From NCBI GenBank assembly GCA_035236585.1, contig CP141127.1, positions 67,933,495-67,997,494 on the forward strand: a stretch of DNA of 64,000 nt. Direction: 5' to 3'. A program made the translations under genes and the position numbers. The stretch comes from Warburgia ugandensis. Taxonomy: Eukaryota; Streptophyta; Magnoliopsida; Canellales; Canellaceae. Of this stretch, positions 24,601 through 34,820 are shown piece after piece. The notes beneath the pieces are model-generated. The model saw only the letters and a list, made by a program, of their open reading frames with translations. It searched no databases and had not been told where the DNA came from. Position 1 is the stretch's first letter; each line of letters opens with the position of its first letter.

Positions 24601-25030
24601 AGAAGTCAGTTATCAAAGTGAATTCTATCAAGCCAACTTCAAAAGTTAGTGAGGAAAGAATTTGCAAAGAAAACGACTTTAACAGTCGGTATACATAACC
24701 AACTTTAGAAGAATGGGATTTTTCAAGTCAGTTCATGGAAACTGACTTTAAAAGTTCAACACTTTTAAAGTCAATCTACTCTTTTTTTACTTGAAAAGTC
24801 CTTGAGTTGTGGAAGGCTTTTAAAGTCCAAATGAAAAACTAACTTTAAAAGTAATAAATTTTTAAAGTCAAAATGAAAAAATTGACTTTAGAAGTACATA
24901 ACTTCTAAAGTTAGATTTCAAAAACCACATTAAAAGTCATGTACTTTTAAAGTTAGTTTTTCATTCTGACTTTACAAGTCTAGTATTTTTAAGTTAGTTT
25001 TTCATTTTGACTTTACAAGTCATGGAATTT
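24600..25030. repeat. ACTTTTAAAGT subterminal repeat array, unit 1
   Basis: Many copies of ACTTT(A/T)AAAGT-like words occur in both orientations within 430 bp, for example GACTTTAAAAGTTC, CTTTTAAAGTCAA, AACTTTAAAAGTAA and ACTTTTAAAGTTAG. Dense short motifs, both direct and inverted, are typical of CACTA subterminal regions, where the element's DNA-binding protein acts. The expected CACTA terminus at its left edge reads AATTA here (CACTA in unit 2). Confidence 0.6.
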
Positions 25031-26080
25031 TTTTTTTCCTTGCTTTACACTGCAATCATAATTTGATTTCCTAAATACATTCAATGCATAGTAGAACATT
25101 GAATGTAAAGTAAAACATTACAACCTGCATACATTCTTTAAAGACATGAGAAGGAAGTCTACATTCACTTACACATTTGGCAGAACATTCAAATTCAGCA
25201 TCCATCTACATTTATATAAAAAAGATATAGCCTTTGTCTATCTTAAAAAGACTTGAAAAAAGAAACCACAACACACTCACTTCATTCACTACAACATCCA
25301 CATTCACTTCCAACATAAGAAAGACACATGAATAAAAAATTCACAAGTACTTATAAGTACATTCTCCAATACACCCATTTACTTCCATACTCCAACTTCC
25401 AATCATTCATCTTAAAAGATACATATACTTCAATGAAAATAATGAAAACTAGAATAACACATCTTGCGGAAGATATTGTATTAATGAATAACTACATTGA
25501 TGTAATTACTATCGTTGCTCTAATTAATACTCATTACATACTCAGTCCATTCACTACGTATTCCTTTGAGGTTTACATTGGAGTAACTCTTCTTGTTTGC
25601 TCATCTGGAAAGCACAGTAGCCTGCAAATAATACAACATATTTAATTTAGTTGACACACACTTTTATGCTAGAATCCATAAAAAACTATGGAAGAATGTA
25701 AGATTATGAGTAGTAAAAAGTGTCTTACATTTTCAAATTGTGATACACCAATACCATCGAGTACTAGGTTTCTCATGTATTTTAGCACATAATACCTACA
25801 CTCCCAAGTGGACTATTGTCGAAGAACATAGTACCCATACTCCCAATTAGACTGTTGTTTAGGGAACTATGCAACAATGAAAATAGAAAGATTAATAAAT
25901 AACATATGTAATATTCTAAGTTTAGTTTATAAATAGAGCAATAAACTATTTTTATACCTTGACATTCTTTGAAGGTAGTTTTAATGGTTGCACAATCTCA
26001 ATTAATATACCCCATTTTAACCCTGCATGACAAATTTATATTTCAAATGTTGTATATACATATAAAAAATTACTTATGTG
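25031..26080. other. CACTA interior copy without genes (unit 1)
   Basis: AT-rich sequence homologous to 28228-29245, which lies downstream of the CACTA ORF2 remnant. It holds no coding motif that I can recognise; the 105-residue frame at 25328-25645 has no domain and has no conserved counterpart in the second unit. Confidence 0.5.
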
Positions 26081-26344
26081 CTATACATTCCACTCATCAC
26101 CTAATCTCATGAAAATTTGATAGTAACCATTATGAAGGTCTATCGTAGAAAAACTCATTGCACCGTGTAGCTGATCTAACAAGTCATCTAGGTAGAGAAT
26201 TGAAAAGTGGTAGTTGATTGTGATCTTGTTAACTACCTTACTTTTGATGGACATCCTCCAAAAACCATTCTTCTTTGGCACAAGAAGGGCATGTGCAGTG
26301 CATGATGTTTTTCTCTCTGCACCAAAGATTTTAATACTGGACAT
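26081..26344 (-). pseudogene. Ty3/gypsy reverse transcriptase fragment (duplicate)
   Basis: An 87-codon open frame reads ALLVPKKNGFWRMSIKSKVV, NKITINYHFSI, LDDLLDQLHGA, FSTIDLHNGYYQI and MRLGDEW. These are RT motifs 1 and 2 (VPKKDGxWRMCxD and NxxTxxYxxPIPRLDDLLDQL) and the KIDLxSGYHQI motif. The catalytic YVDD box is not included. It duplicates the RT piece at 24354-24600 and directly abuts a CACTA terminus at 26368, so it looks like the ancient target of the CACTA insertion. Confidence 0.8.
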
Positions 26345-26367
26345 GAGAGTTTTAAAGTTGTTAAAAA

Positions 26368-26640
26368 CACTAATAGAAGTCGATTATCAAAGTGACTTCT
26401 ATAAAGCCGACTTAAAAATTTGATAAGATAAGAAGTTAAAAAGAAATTGACTTTAAAAGTATGGGACTTTTTAAGTCAATTCATGAAAATTGACTTTAAA
26501 GTGTTGAACTTTTAAAGTTTGTTTACTATTTTTGAATTGGAAGGTCCTTAAATTGTGGATGGCTTTTAAAGTTGAAATGAAAAACTAACTTTACAAGTCA
26601 AAATGAAAAAATTGACTTTAAAAGTATAGAACTTCTAAAG
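26368..26640. repeat. CACTA terminus and subterminal repeats, unit 2
   Basis: CACTA at 26368-26372, then repeated GACTTTAAAAGTA, CTTTTTAAGTCAA, GACTTTAAAG and CTTTTAAAGTTT words in both orientations. The array is interrupted at about 26645 by an LTR and resumes at 28125-28230 (ACTTTTAAAGTTGA and GACTTTAAAAGTCA). Confidence 0.6.
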
Positions 26641-26644
26641 TCAA

Positions 26645-28124
26645 TTCGCAAGTGCATGAATTGTTTGCAATATAATACGCAAGTGAGGTCAATCCCACAA
26701 GGAGTGAGCTATTGTGATGCTAATGGTCCCTACTTTAAACTATCTAGCTTAGCTAAAATTCAAGTAATTTTTGTCCTAAATTAAGCATGGAGATTAATAC
26801 ATGAACTTGGAAACTAAGTAAAAACAAGAAAGGAAAACTAAGCAAAAACAAGAAACAGGCTAAATGGAAAACTTTCCTAAAACATGCACTTTCTAAAATT
26901 AAAACTTTCCTAAATTAAAAACGTCTAATTTTATGACTTTCCTAACTAAAAACTTTCCTACAATGCAATTTAGCAACTTTCCTAAAGTAACTTTCCTTAA
27001 CATGAAATTAACACCTAATTTAAGGGAAACTTGCTCTAACAAATTACTTTCCTAATCATGCTAAACTAAGAAAAGTAAGCAACCAAATAAACTATTTTAA
27101 CAGGTATGACAAATTTGATTACTTTCCAACTAACTAAGATTCAAAATAATGGAATCTAAGTACAACCAAAGTAGAAGAATAAATGAAAGCAACTACTAAC
27201 AACAATGAAAGGAAAACTACCAAATTAACATACATGTAACCATGGAATGCTATGCATGATTCATTGGATAGGAGTGAATTTAATCAACTACTCTGGAAAC
27301 TTAAGCATGCAATCTATTTCTAATATTAACTAAGCTATCTAACAATCTAATTGGGCTCTTGAAAAAATAAAGTGAACAAGATTATATGGTGCTGGAAATT
27401 AACATATACCATTCATGGAAAGAAATCCCAGTAGTAAGGTAATTGAAACATTCAATGAGTATAGCATCTAAAACATGAAATTAATCACTTCTAATGCATT
27501 CAAACATCCAAGAACAAAGTTAGTTTACTGATGGACCCAAACATGAATCGAAATTTTGATCTAACTTCATTGAAGCACATCCAAAAAAGTCAACAACATA
27601 ACACTCCATATATGTAGTCCAAACCTAAAACTTAAATGCTATTAGACTGATGTTCACTTAATCTTAATCACTCCTCAATTACATGCCAAACTCTTCTTCA
27701 ATTGTTCCGACATTCACTCATTAACAAGTATGTGTGAAATTATTGTAGAATCCTATACAAAACAAGTCAAGGAAGCTTCCTAAGCCAGCCATGAAGCTTA
27801 GACAATGCAGACTTCAAAGTTAGCCATGAAACTTAGACGATCTATTGATCTTAATCTTCAATTTCATCTCGATCAATCATGGCCTTGGATCACCTTCTTA
27901 CTTCCTACAAAAAGTGAAAAATCTAAATCCTAGAAAAAACATGATTAATCACATAATTACCTTGGAATAGCTTCTAAAGTTACAAAATAACAAACTTTTG
28001 AGTTATTAGGTAAAAAAAATGCACGTGTTATGAATTTTAGTCTAAAAACTCTAATTTACCCCTATAAGTGGTAACAAATGGGTAACTAATTGGGTAGTTT
28101 TTATGCAAAATTAAACACTTATCA
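26645..28124 (-). mobile_element. Truncated solo LTR, family D, inside the CACTA end
   Basis: Sequence from the CGCAAGTGCATGAATTGTTT stretch (26646) to CACTTATCA (28124) matches family-D LTRs at 10509, 34821 and 47131. The expected terminal TGT... at the low end is missing; the LTR starts within a TAAAGTCAA word shared with the flanking subterminal repeats. It is about 1.48 kb against 2.8 kb for the longest relative, so it also carries internal deletions. Confidence 0.65.
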
Positions 28125-29459
28125 TATTTTACTTTTAAAGTTGAAATTTTCATTGTGACTTTAATTTTTTGTTTACTTTTAAAGTGTGTTTTCTAATTTG
28201 ACTTTAAAAGTCATGTAAATTTTTTTTTTTCATTGTTTTACACTACAATCATAACCTACAATCCTAAATAATTTGCATGTATGGTAGAACATTAATGTAA
28301 AGTAAAACATCATAACCTCCATACATTCTTTAATGACATGAAAAAGAAGTCCACATTTGGGAGAACATCCAAATTTAGCATCCATCCAGATTTATATAAA
28401 AATATATAATCTTTCTCTCTCTTCAAAAGATTTAAAAAAAGAAACTACAACAAATTCACTTCATTCACTACAACATCCACATTCACTTCCAACATAAGAA
28501 ACTCCAAGACATGAATTAAAAATTCACAAGTACCTACAAGTACGCTTCTTCAAATTACACATTTACTTCCACATCCTAACTTCCGCTCATTCATCCCAAC
28601 ATACATACATATATATATTTATACTTTAATTGAAATAATGAAAACTAGAAGAATGAAGAAGATATTGTATTAATGGATAATTACATTGATGTAATTACTC
28701 TAGTTGTTCTGATTAAAACTCATTACATACTTAGTCTATTCACTTTGTATTTTGTTGAGGTTTACTTTGGAGTAACTCTTCTTGTTTGCCCATTTGAAAA
28801 GCACAACAACATGCAAATAATACAACATATTTAATTCAGTTGACACATTCTTTCTAGTAGAATCCATAAATTACTATGGAAGAATGTAAGATTATGGCTA
28901 GTAAAAAGCATCTTACATTTTAAAATTATGATGCACCAACACCATCAAGTGCTAGGGTTCTCATGTATCTTAACACATAGTACCTACACTCCCAATTAGA
29001 CTATTATTTAGGGCATTGTACAACAAGGAAAATAGAAATGATTAATAAATAACATGTGTAATATTGTAAGTTTATTTTATAAAATAGAGTAATTAACTAT
29101 TTTCTATACCTTGACATTCCTGCAAGTGAGTTGTGGTGGTTGCACAATCTTAGTTAATATATCCCATGTTAATCATGCATTATAAATTTATAATTCAAAT
29201 GCATTAGATTTAAATAAAAATTACTTATCTACTACACACAATAGATGAAATGATTAAAATCTTACTTATTTATGATTTCTATGAGCACAGGACAGATGTG
29301 AGGTCCACAAGAATAAAAAGGAATACATGACTACCATGCATAGCCAAAATCAGTGGTATCTAGTGAGACCTATATGCGTAATTATATAAATTTCAATTAA
29401 ATTTTACAATCCTTATGTGGAGAACATAAGTTTGAAAAAAAAAAGAAAAAAAACTTACC

Positions 29460-31514
29460 CGCTATTATAAGGAATCACTAAGCCCTGTCCCTTAAAGCAT
29501 TGGAAGAACCTTGGTAACATATCAGCAACTCACCTTTCCATCAACTATTGCTTTGCCACTCCTTAGATGACACCAGGGTCAAGAAATTGGTAAAGTACAT
29601 CCTTGACCTCAAAAAGGCTCATTGTATTGTTTAAGTAGGTGCATAAAAGAAACAACTATTCCCTACCTTGAAAAAATAACATGTAATGTTAAGTATCATT
29701 ATAGAAGTAGATATTTGCATACCCCATGTAGGATACAATGTGAGAGTACCCAAGTTAGTCCCACTAACAAACTCCTAATAGTCCTCTGCCATAAGTGGAA
29801 CTTCAATAACATCATTGGCAACACTTTAGCCTTAATTTGTATAGGGGTGATTGCCCTATCTTCGTTGATGAGTCTATAGGGTAGCCTTAGGGATTGAAGC
29901 ATGTTAGGTGGGACTTCCACATCATCCTTAGATAGTTACTATATAAGATGTGAAGATTTTAGTCAATATTGATCATTGAAGACATTTAATTTTATGATGA
30001 AAAATAAATATAAATACTAATACCAATTCCATTGGTACAATAGTAGGTAATGGTGTAGTGGTGCATCTAATTAACCTTAGATATAGATAAAAAACAATTA
30101 AATTGAGGTCTCTAGCTAAAAGATATTGTTGAAGACGGTGACACGAAAAGATATATACCATGGACTCTATGAGAATGAAAAATTCCTCCAACCAAGTGAC
30201 GTGACATGCAACAGATTGCTAAACGGTTACAATATTTTCCATTTCTAAAGGAAATGACAAGTAGGCATTTACATTAAAAGCCATGGTAACAAATGCATGC
30301 TTAATGTGTGGAGGCATACTATTTTTGTACAAAATAGTAGATTTTAACTTATGGCTTGAACCAATTGCGATGATGTTTTGATGAGTATACAAGGCCAATA
30401 GGCATTGACCCACTTGCAAATCAGAAATACATCATACATTAGAAAGGTTGAGATAGGAGAATTATAGAAGGACAATGAAAAAGTTTCTTGTCTATGTATA
30501 TACCTAGTTGGCCAAAATTTCTCTTTTGAAGAGCAGAGGTTGTGCTAATGAACTTCTCTTGTAAGAGAATTGAAGCTAGCATTTGATTGAGGTACAATGG
30601 TACAAGAATAAGATATATAGGTATAAGAAACTAGCTCCAAACCTCCTTCATGTAACTGCCTAATTACATCCATTTTTATCTTTTCACCCATATGATTGTA
30701 GGCCTCCACATAGTCCATTATAGGTATTTTTTGACCAAAGTATTTAGACGGAACAACATGCTCCCCTGGCCCCTTACTCAGCCAATGTGGTCCTTCTTAC
30801 TAGCCATAGCCCTATATAGGATGTCATCATTCGCTATAGTGCTGCTTAGAATTCCCATACTCGCACATTGGGTAAGCATGTCTTGTAAAATTTAATGAGA
30901 AGGATATGATCAGTTCAATTGACTAATTATAAAAACTTTGAGATAGTCAAGGGTATACATGTGGAATCACTTACAATGCGAGCAGCAGCTTTTATAGTAG
31001 CTTTGTCTATTAGGTTTAGGATTTCAAAGGAGGGTGCGGTCAATGGGATCTATATTCTTAGCTTTCTTTTGCTATCAAGTAAGACATTATAGATAGGTAA
31101 TGAAGTATATATAACTATAATATATTTTAAAAGCAATAAACTGGCACAAATACTTACTTCACATTCTTCTAAATAGATGTAGCCCAACCTAGAGGAGTGG
31201 TGATGCATATTGGTTTCATTCACCTTTCTCTCTCTCACACTCTTTGCCTGCACATTTATATGTGCATAATTAAGTGTAATCAAATGTTATATATAATCAA
31301 TTCAATAAAACATTGTTTTAGCATATACCTCAAATTTAGTGGACATGTGGAACTTTATAAATTCATTCCAAACATCTTGGTTAATGATGTCAGAATAAAT
31401 GACAGGTAGTGTGTACAACCTCGACAGATCATAAAAATTTAGAGATATGTGATTGCGAATAAGGTAGTTCTTCCATTTTCTTGATTTTTTACTAGCTCTT
31501 TGAAAAGCACACAT
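29460..31514 (-). pseudogene. CACTA second ORF: PF03004-type transposase domain with a Ulp1-like tail
   Basis: Exon-like parts can be read leftwards. At 31514-31329: KWKNYLI, then NQDVWNEFIKFHMSTKFE. At 31247-31158: AKSVRERKVNETNMHHHSSR then LGYIYLEECE. The two are joined across an 81-bp intron (31328-31248) with GT and AG ends, and a second GTAAGT donor lies at 31157. Together they match the plant Ptta/En/Spm transposase domain (W..F...R.S..F, then H..GRxGYxGLEE). At about 30800-30750 a RGQGSMLFRLNTLVKKYL remnant resembles the following GRVRGVG..P..YF motif. At 30420-30150, FPLEMENIVTV then ACHVTWLEEF recalls the conserved VxDAIGTHVAWP segment. Near 29490, LKGQGLVIPYNSG resembles the Ulp1 protease context. 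Stops are present in several exons. Confidence 0.6.
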
Positions 31515-33549
31515 CTTCTTCTCCTCAGGTACCTCAAAGGCAGTCTACAAAGTACAAATCATGTTGCTATATTTGAAAATAAGAAGTTAAGGTATGTTAT
31601 ATTATATATATATATATATACACACACACATAATACTTTTACATAATCATCTCACAAATTGAATCATTGATTGTTGATGACATATGTCTCTAATCATCAA
31701 TCATGATAGGTACCATGCTTCTTACTGAGGAGCAAATCCAACTAGTATAAGATGTTGTAATGACACCCATCTCTTGCCTCTTACTATTGTATTAGAAAAA
31801 TTCTTTGATTCCCTTTGACTTTCTCTTAATAATCTTTTCCATCATTGTTTTCCCTTTTCCATTTCTCTTTTAAGTGCTGTTGAGGTTGGCCTCTTGTTCA
31901 TGTTCTTCATGTTGTTCATATTCTTCATGTTGATCATGTTTCACCTTTACTACACATGAGAACATAATGAAATAAAATCAATAAAATCAAATAGTGCATG
32001 TAATGAGTTTAAAGAACACAAATTATAACAAAAGATAAGGAACATGATTGTTTGAGTACAAAGGTGTCATTATACAATGAATTTATAGTAGTATTTAAAT
32101 GGAAACCATGGCATATACATCAACTATTCATTTTGATTTTATAATCTAACAATTTATAATTAGAAATAAATTTTAGTTGAAGGAGCAAGCCATGACATTG
32201 AATGACCTCTTTTTCATTTGAAAACTGAATATGTCCACCATATCTACATAATTGTTTCAATTCTAAATAGGATCAAGTTGTCAAAAAATGGGATTATTCC
32301 ATACTAATTACATGCAATAGTGATCTATTAAAATGTAAAAATGTAAAACATATCTTCAATATGGAAGTGTTTACATTGAAAAATGATCCATCCAAATGTT
32401 CATGATAAGGCTACAAGTTAAGTCTTGTTGCATTTGAGTGTTCATTCCTAAATACAGAGTTTTATATATGTATTTTAGAAAGGAAGCACCAAAAGCACAG
32501 GTGATTTTTAATTAACCCTTATCACAAACACTCCAAAATCAAAACAACAAAGTATATATATTTTTAAAAAACTTACCTATGCATTTATTTGTGTAAGAAT
32601 TTTGTGGATATAATGCAAAAGCACGCAATAGAATGAAAAAACGGTGAGTTTACCTCTTCCACACAAATGAATCAAAATCAAGCTCTAATTAATTGATAAC
32701 AAAAATTTGTTCCAATATCCTAAAACTTGAAAGAAAAATCCTGGACATGATTAAAAAAATCCATAATAGAAACTTGTGACAAAAATAAAGAATACAAGGG
32801 AATGTAACTGCAAAACTCCCCAAAGCCCCTATAAGTATCTTAACCTTCAAGGCTTTAGTAAAGACCACCTACAATAAGATATCAACCCTTAAAGTAAACA
32901 AACAAGCATAAGCCATCATTAACATGCTCCTTTCCAATTCATAATTGCTTATGACTTTAGGAAACGATGCATTTAATTGAAAGATATCTACTTCATATCA
33001 AACACTATTCTCAATTGAAAACTAGAACTTCAAGAAACCTCAAATTCAATTCAAAGTATTCTACAAAGAAAAATGAAGCATTCAGGTTAAGGGTAATCAA
33101 ACATGTACATTACTAGTTGACAGCATCAAACTTCAAGGAAGTAGAAGTAATAACAATGCAGTGTCAATTCTTTGGAAATTACAAGTATTTCTATATGCAC
33201 ATGAATCTTATTTTATTAGAATTACAAGTATTTCTAAATGCACATGAATGTCAATGTGTCGAGAAGTAATGATAATTCTCAATCTCACTTGAGATAACTG
33301 TGACATTCATGCATTCAACCAACTCTTTGAAGAAGTGACTAAAACTGATTTTTATAGTCACTTCTTCAAATATTTCACTACTTGCATTTACAGATCAGTC
33401 ATTTCCTTCACACCTGTCATAAAAAAATCTAAGTTTCTACTATAGATTGGTTAAAATTAGTAGCAGATCTCACAACCCAACTACCTCCTAAAGAAGAACT
33501 CTAGTGCTGTCATTTCTTCATATGCAATCACATTTCTAGTAGGGGATGG
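31515..33549. other. AT-rich intergenic or intronic part of the CACTA, no gene seen
   Basis: No domain was recognised on either strand. It contains a TA/CA microsatellite at 31604-31630 and long A/T-rich stretches. Upstream exons of the second CACTA gene may lie in 31515-31870, but nothing convincing could be read. Confidence 0.45.
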
Positions 33550-33900
33550 TCAGAGAGAGAGAGAGGGTGGGGAATAGGTCATGTAAGGTTGGGTGTGATT
33601 GACTGGGATAAAGAGAGACAAAAAAGAGAGAGGAGGGAGTAGGGTCATGCGCACAGTCAACCGTCTACAAATAGGAAGACCAAGAGAGAGAGGAGGGGAA
33701 GGGTTGGGCATAGGCCAGTTGGCGATTGACTGGAATAGAAAGAGGGGAGGAAGGGTTGGGCACAGGTTAGTTGGTGATTGACTAGAATAGAGAGATGGGG
33801 TGATAGTCGCACACATGCTGGCTGGAGACTGACTGGGATAGAGTTAGGGGAAAAGGAGGGTTACCTGACAACCGAATGCGACAAAAGAGGGGGTAGGCTC
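33550..33900 (+). repeat. Purine-rich degenerate minisatellite
   Basis: Imperfect units recur around GATTGACTGG(A/G)ATA(A/G)A followed by GAGAG-rich and GGGTTGGGCA(T/C)AGG words. Landmarks lie at 33598, 33726, 33776 and 33828. Unit length varies from about 50 to 130 bp. It causes open frames on both strands that are rich in Arg/Gly or Pro/Ser and that I do not consider genes. Confidence 0.6.
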
Positions 33901-34079
33901 ACCTACACAATCAATTGGCAACAAACATTAAAGATCTCTAAAGTGGATGGAAAGAGGGCAATGAGATAGAAATACATAAAATAATCTTAGGAGTCCGTCA
34001 TTATGTTTGTTATATGAAGAATGTCGATGGGGGAAGACATGAAAAAATTCAGTACTATCGGGGTTTTTAGAAAGAACAA

Positions 34080-34160
34080 CAACACTTTTAAAGTCGATTT
34101 TAGAAAACTGCTTTAAAAAATACTTTTAAAGTTAATGTTCTAGAACTGCTTTAAAAATAT
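34080..34160. repeat. Internal cluster of ACTTTTAAAGT words
   Basis: ACTTTTAAAGTCGATTTT, TACTTTTAAAGTTAATG and two CTGCTTTAAAAA words lie between the two CACTA genes. The words are like the subterminal repeats, although this spot is interior. It may mark the end of a smaller nested or deleted CACTA. Confidence 0.45.
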
Positions 34161-34190
34161 GTCCTATGTATCTATACATATTTATCTATA

Positions 34191-34251
34191 TGTGTGTGTA
34201 TATATATATATACATACATACATACATATATATATATATATGTATATATAT
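34191..34251. repeat. TG/TA/CATA microsatellite
   Basis: Compound run of TG, TA and CATA repeats over about 60 bp. Confidence 0.9.
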
Positions 34252-34479
34252 TACTCTAGATCTAGCTTCCTAATGTACCAACATCATATATAACTAAAGA
34301 TATATGTACATGCAAATTTTGTGATAACTCATTCAATTAGATTTCAAAAATTTGCACCCTCGTACATTGTTTATAACCCAAGCACCCTCCTCACCATTAT
34401 TGCACACATAATCCTCATTCTCAATAAGTACTTCAATTGATGGAATTTTTTTGGTAATACAAAGGTAATCTCTTGCTGT

Positions 34480-34820
34480 ATCACCTAGGTTATGTTTATC
34501 ATGAAAATTCCTCGGGGAGGTGATAAAATATTTGACTATTTCTTATCACATCTGTCTTGCACATAAAATACCTATTTTTCTTAAGATGCCAAAATAAATT
34601 GATTATTTTTATAACTGATCTTGTTAAGGCCAACTAGTCTCAATTTGAGGGCATCTACTTTGATGTAGTCTTTGTTGTGTTCCACCAAATAGCACGTTAA
34701 CACAACCATAGTTCTGCATGATTAATCCAAGGTCCTTATCTCTCCTATAACCCTATAGTAAGTATCATTTGACACTATAGCCTTGTTATCCATTGAACTA
34801 GAAAAGAATGTAGCATTAGT
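34480..34820 (-). pseudogene. CACTA transposase (TNP2-type) C-terminal domain, DUF4216-like
   Basis: Read leftwards from 34800, one frame gives AIVSNDTYYRVIGEIRTLD, stop, SCRTMVVLTCYLVEHNKDYI, KVDALKLRLVGLNKISYKNN, QFILAS, stop, EK, stop, VFYVQD. This fits the conserved pattern Y-G-x-I-x-E-I-x-x-L, V-V-x-F-x-C, K-V-D-x-x-x-x-x-L-V-N-L-N, D-P-F-I-L-A-S-Q-A-x-Q-V-F-Y-V-x-D of the domain at the C-terminus of plant CACTA transposases. All three stops lie in one frame, so there is no frameshift in this piece. The catalytic upstream part is cut off at 34820 by the Athila/Tat-like LTR. It is a relic of the enzyme that cuts and joins CACTA ends. Confidence 0.75.

Larger units (their letters stand above)
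24354..26080 (-). repeat. Direct duplication, unit 1 (RT fragment plus CACTA end)
   Basis: This unit matches 26085-29245 in the same order and orientation: RT piece (24354-24600), ACTTTTAAAGT-rich block (24600-25030), then TTTACACTRCAATCATAA, the CACTTCATTCACTACAACAT stretch (25280) and the CCTTGACATTC stretch (25965). Divergence by eye is substantial (roughly 10-20 percent), so the duplication is old. Unit 2 is longer because of an LTR inserted at about 26645-28124. Confidence 0.75.
26085..29245 (-). repeat. Direct duplication, unit 2
   Basis: This is the second copy of the RT plus CACTA-end unit. After removing the inserted LTR fragment (about 26645-28124), it is about 1.65-1.7 kb, close to unit 1. 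It continues rightwards into the CACTA genes, so it is the original end, and unit 1 is the likely duplicate. Confidence 0.7.
26368..34820 (-). mobile_element. CACTA (En/Spm) DNA transposon, truncated by an Athila/Tat-like insertion
   Basis: A CACTA terminus (CACTAATAGAAGTCG) begins at 26368, followed by ACTTTTAAAGT subterminal repeats. Read on the minus strand, the order is the transposase C-terminus (34820-34480), then a second gene (31514-29460), then the 3' subterminal repeats and terminus. This is the usual CACTA order of transposase gene first, tnpA-like gene second. The 5' part of the transposase and the 5' terminus are missing, because the Athila/Tat-like 3' LTR begins at 34821 and the rest of the target lies beyond the window. 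A truncated family-D LTR lies in the 3' region. Confidence is high for the coding relics and moderate for the exact left terminus. Confidence 0.7.

Noticed and set aside
22940..34820. A single CACTA element starting at CACTACAACAAAAGG (22940)
   Set aside because: A Ty3/gypsy pol and a duplicated CACTA end lie between, the 26368 terminus fits better, and no matching partner end was found.
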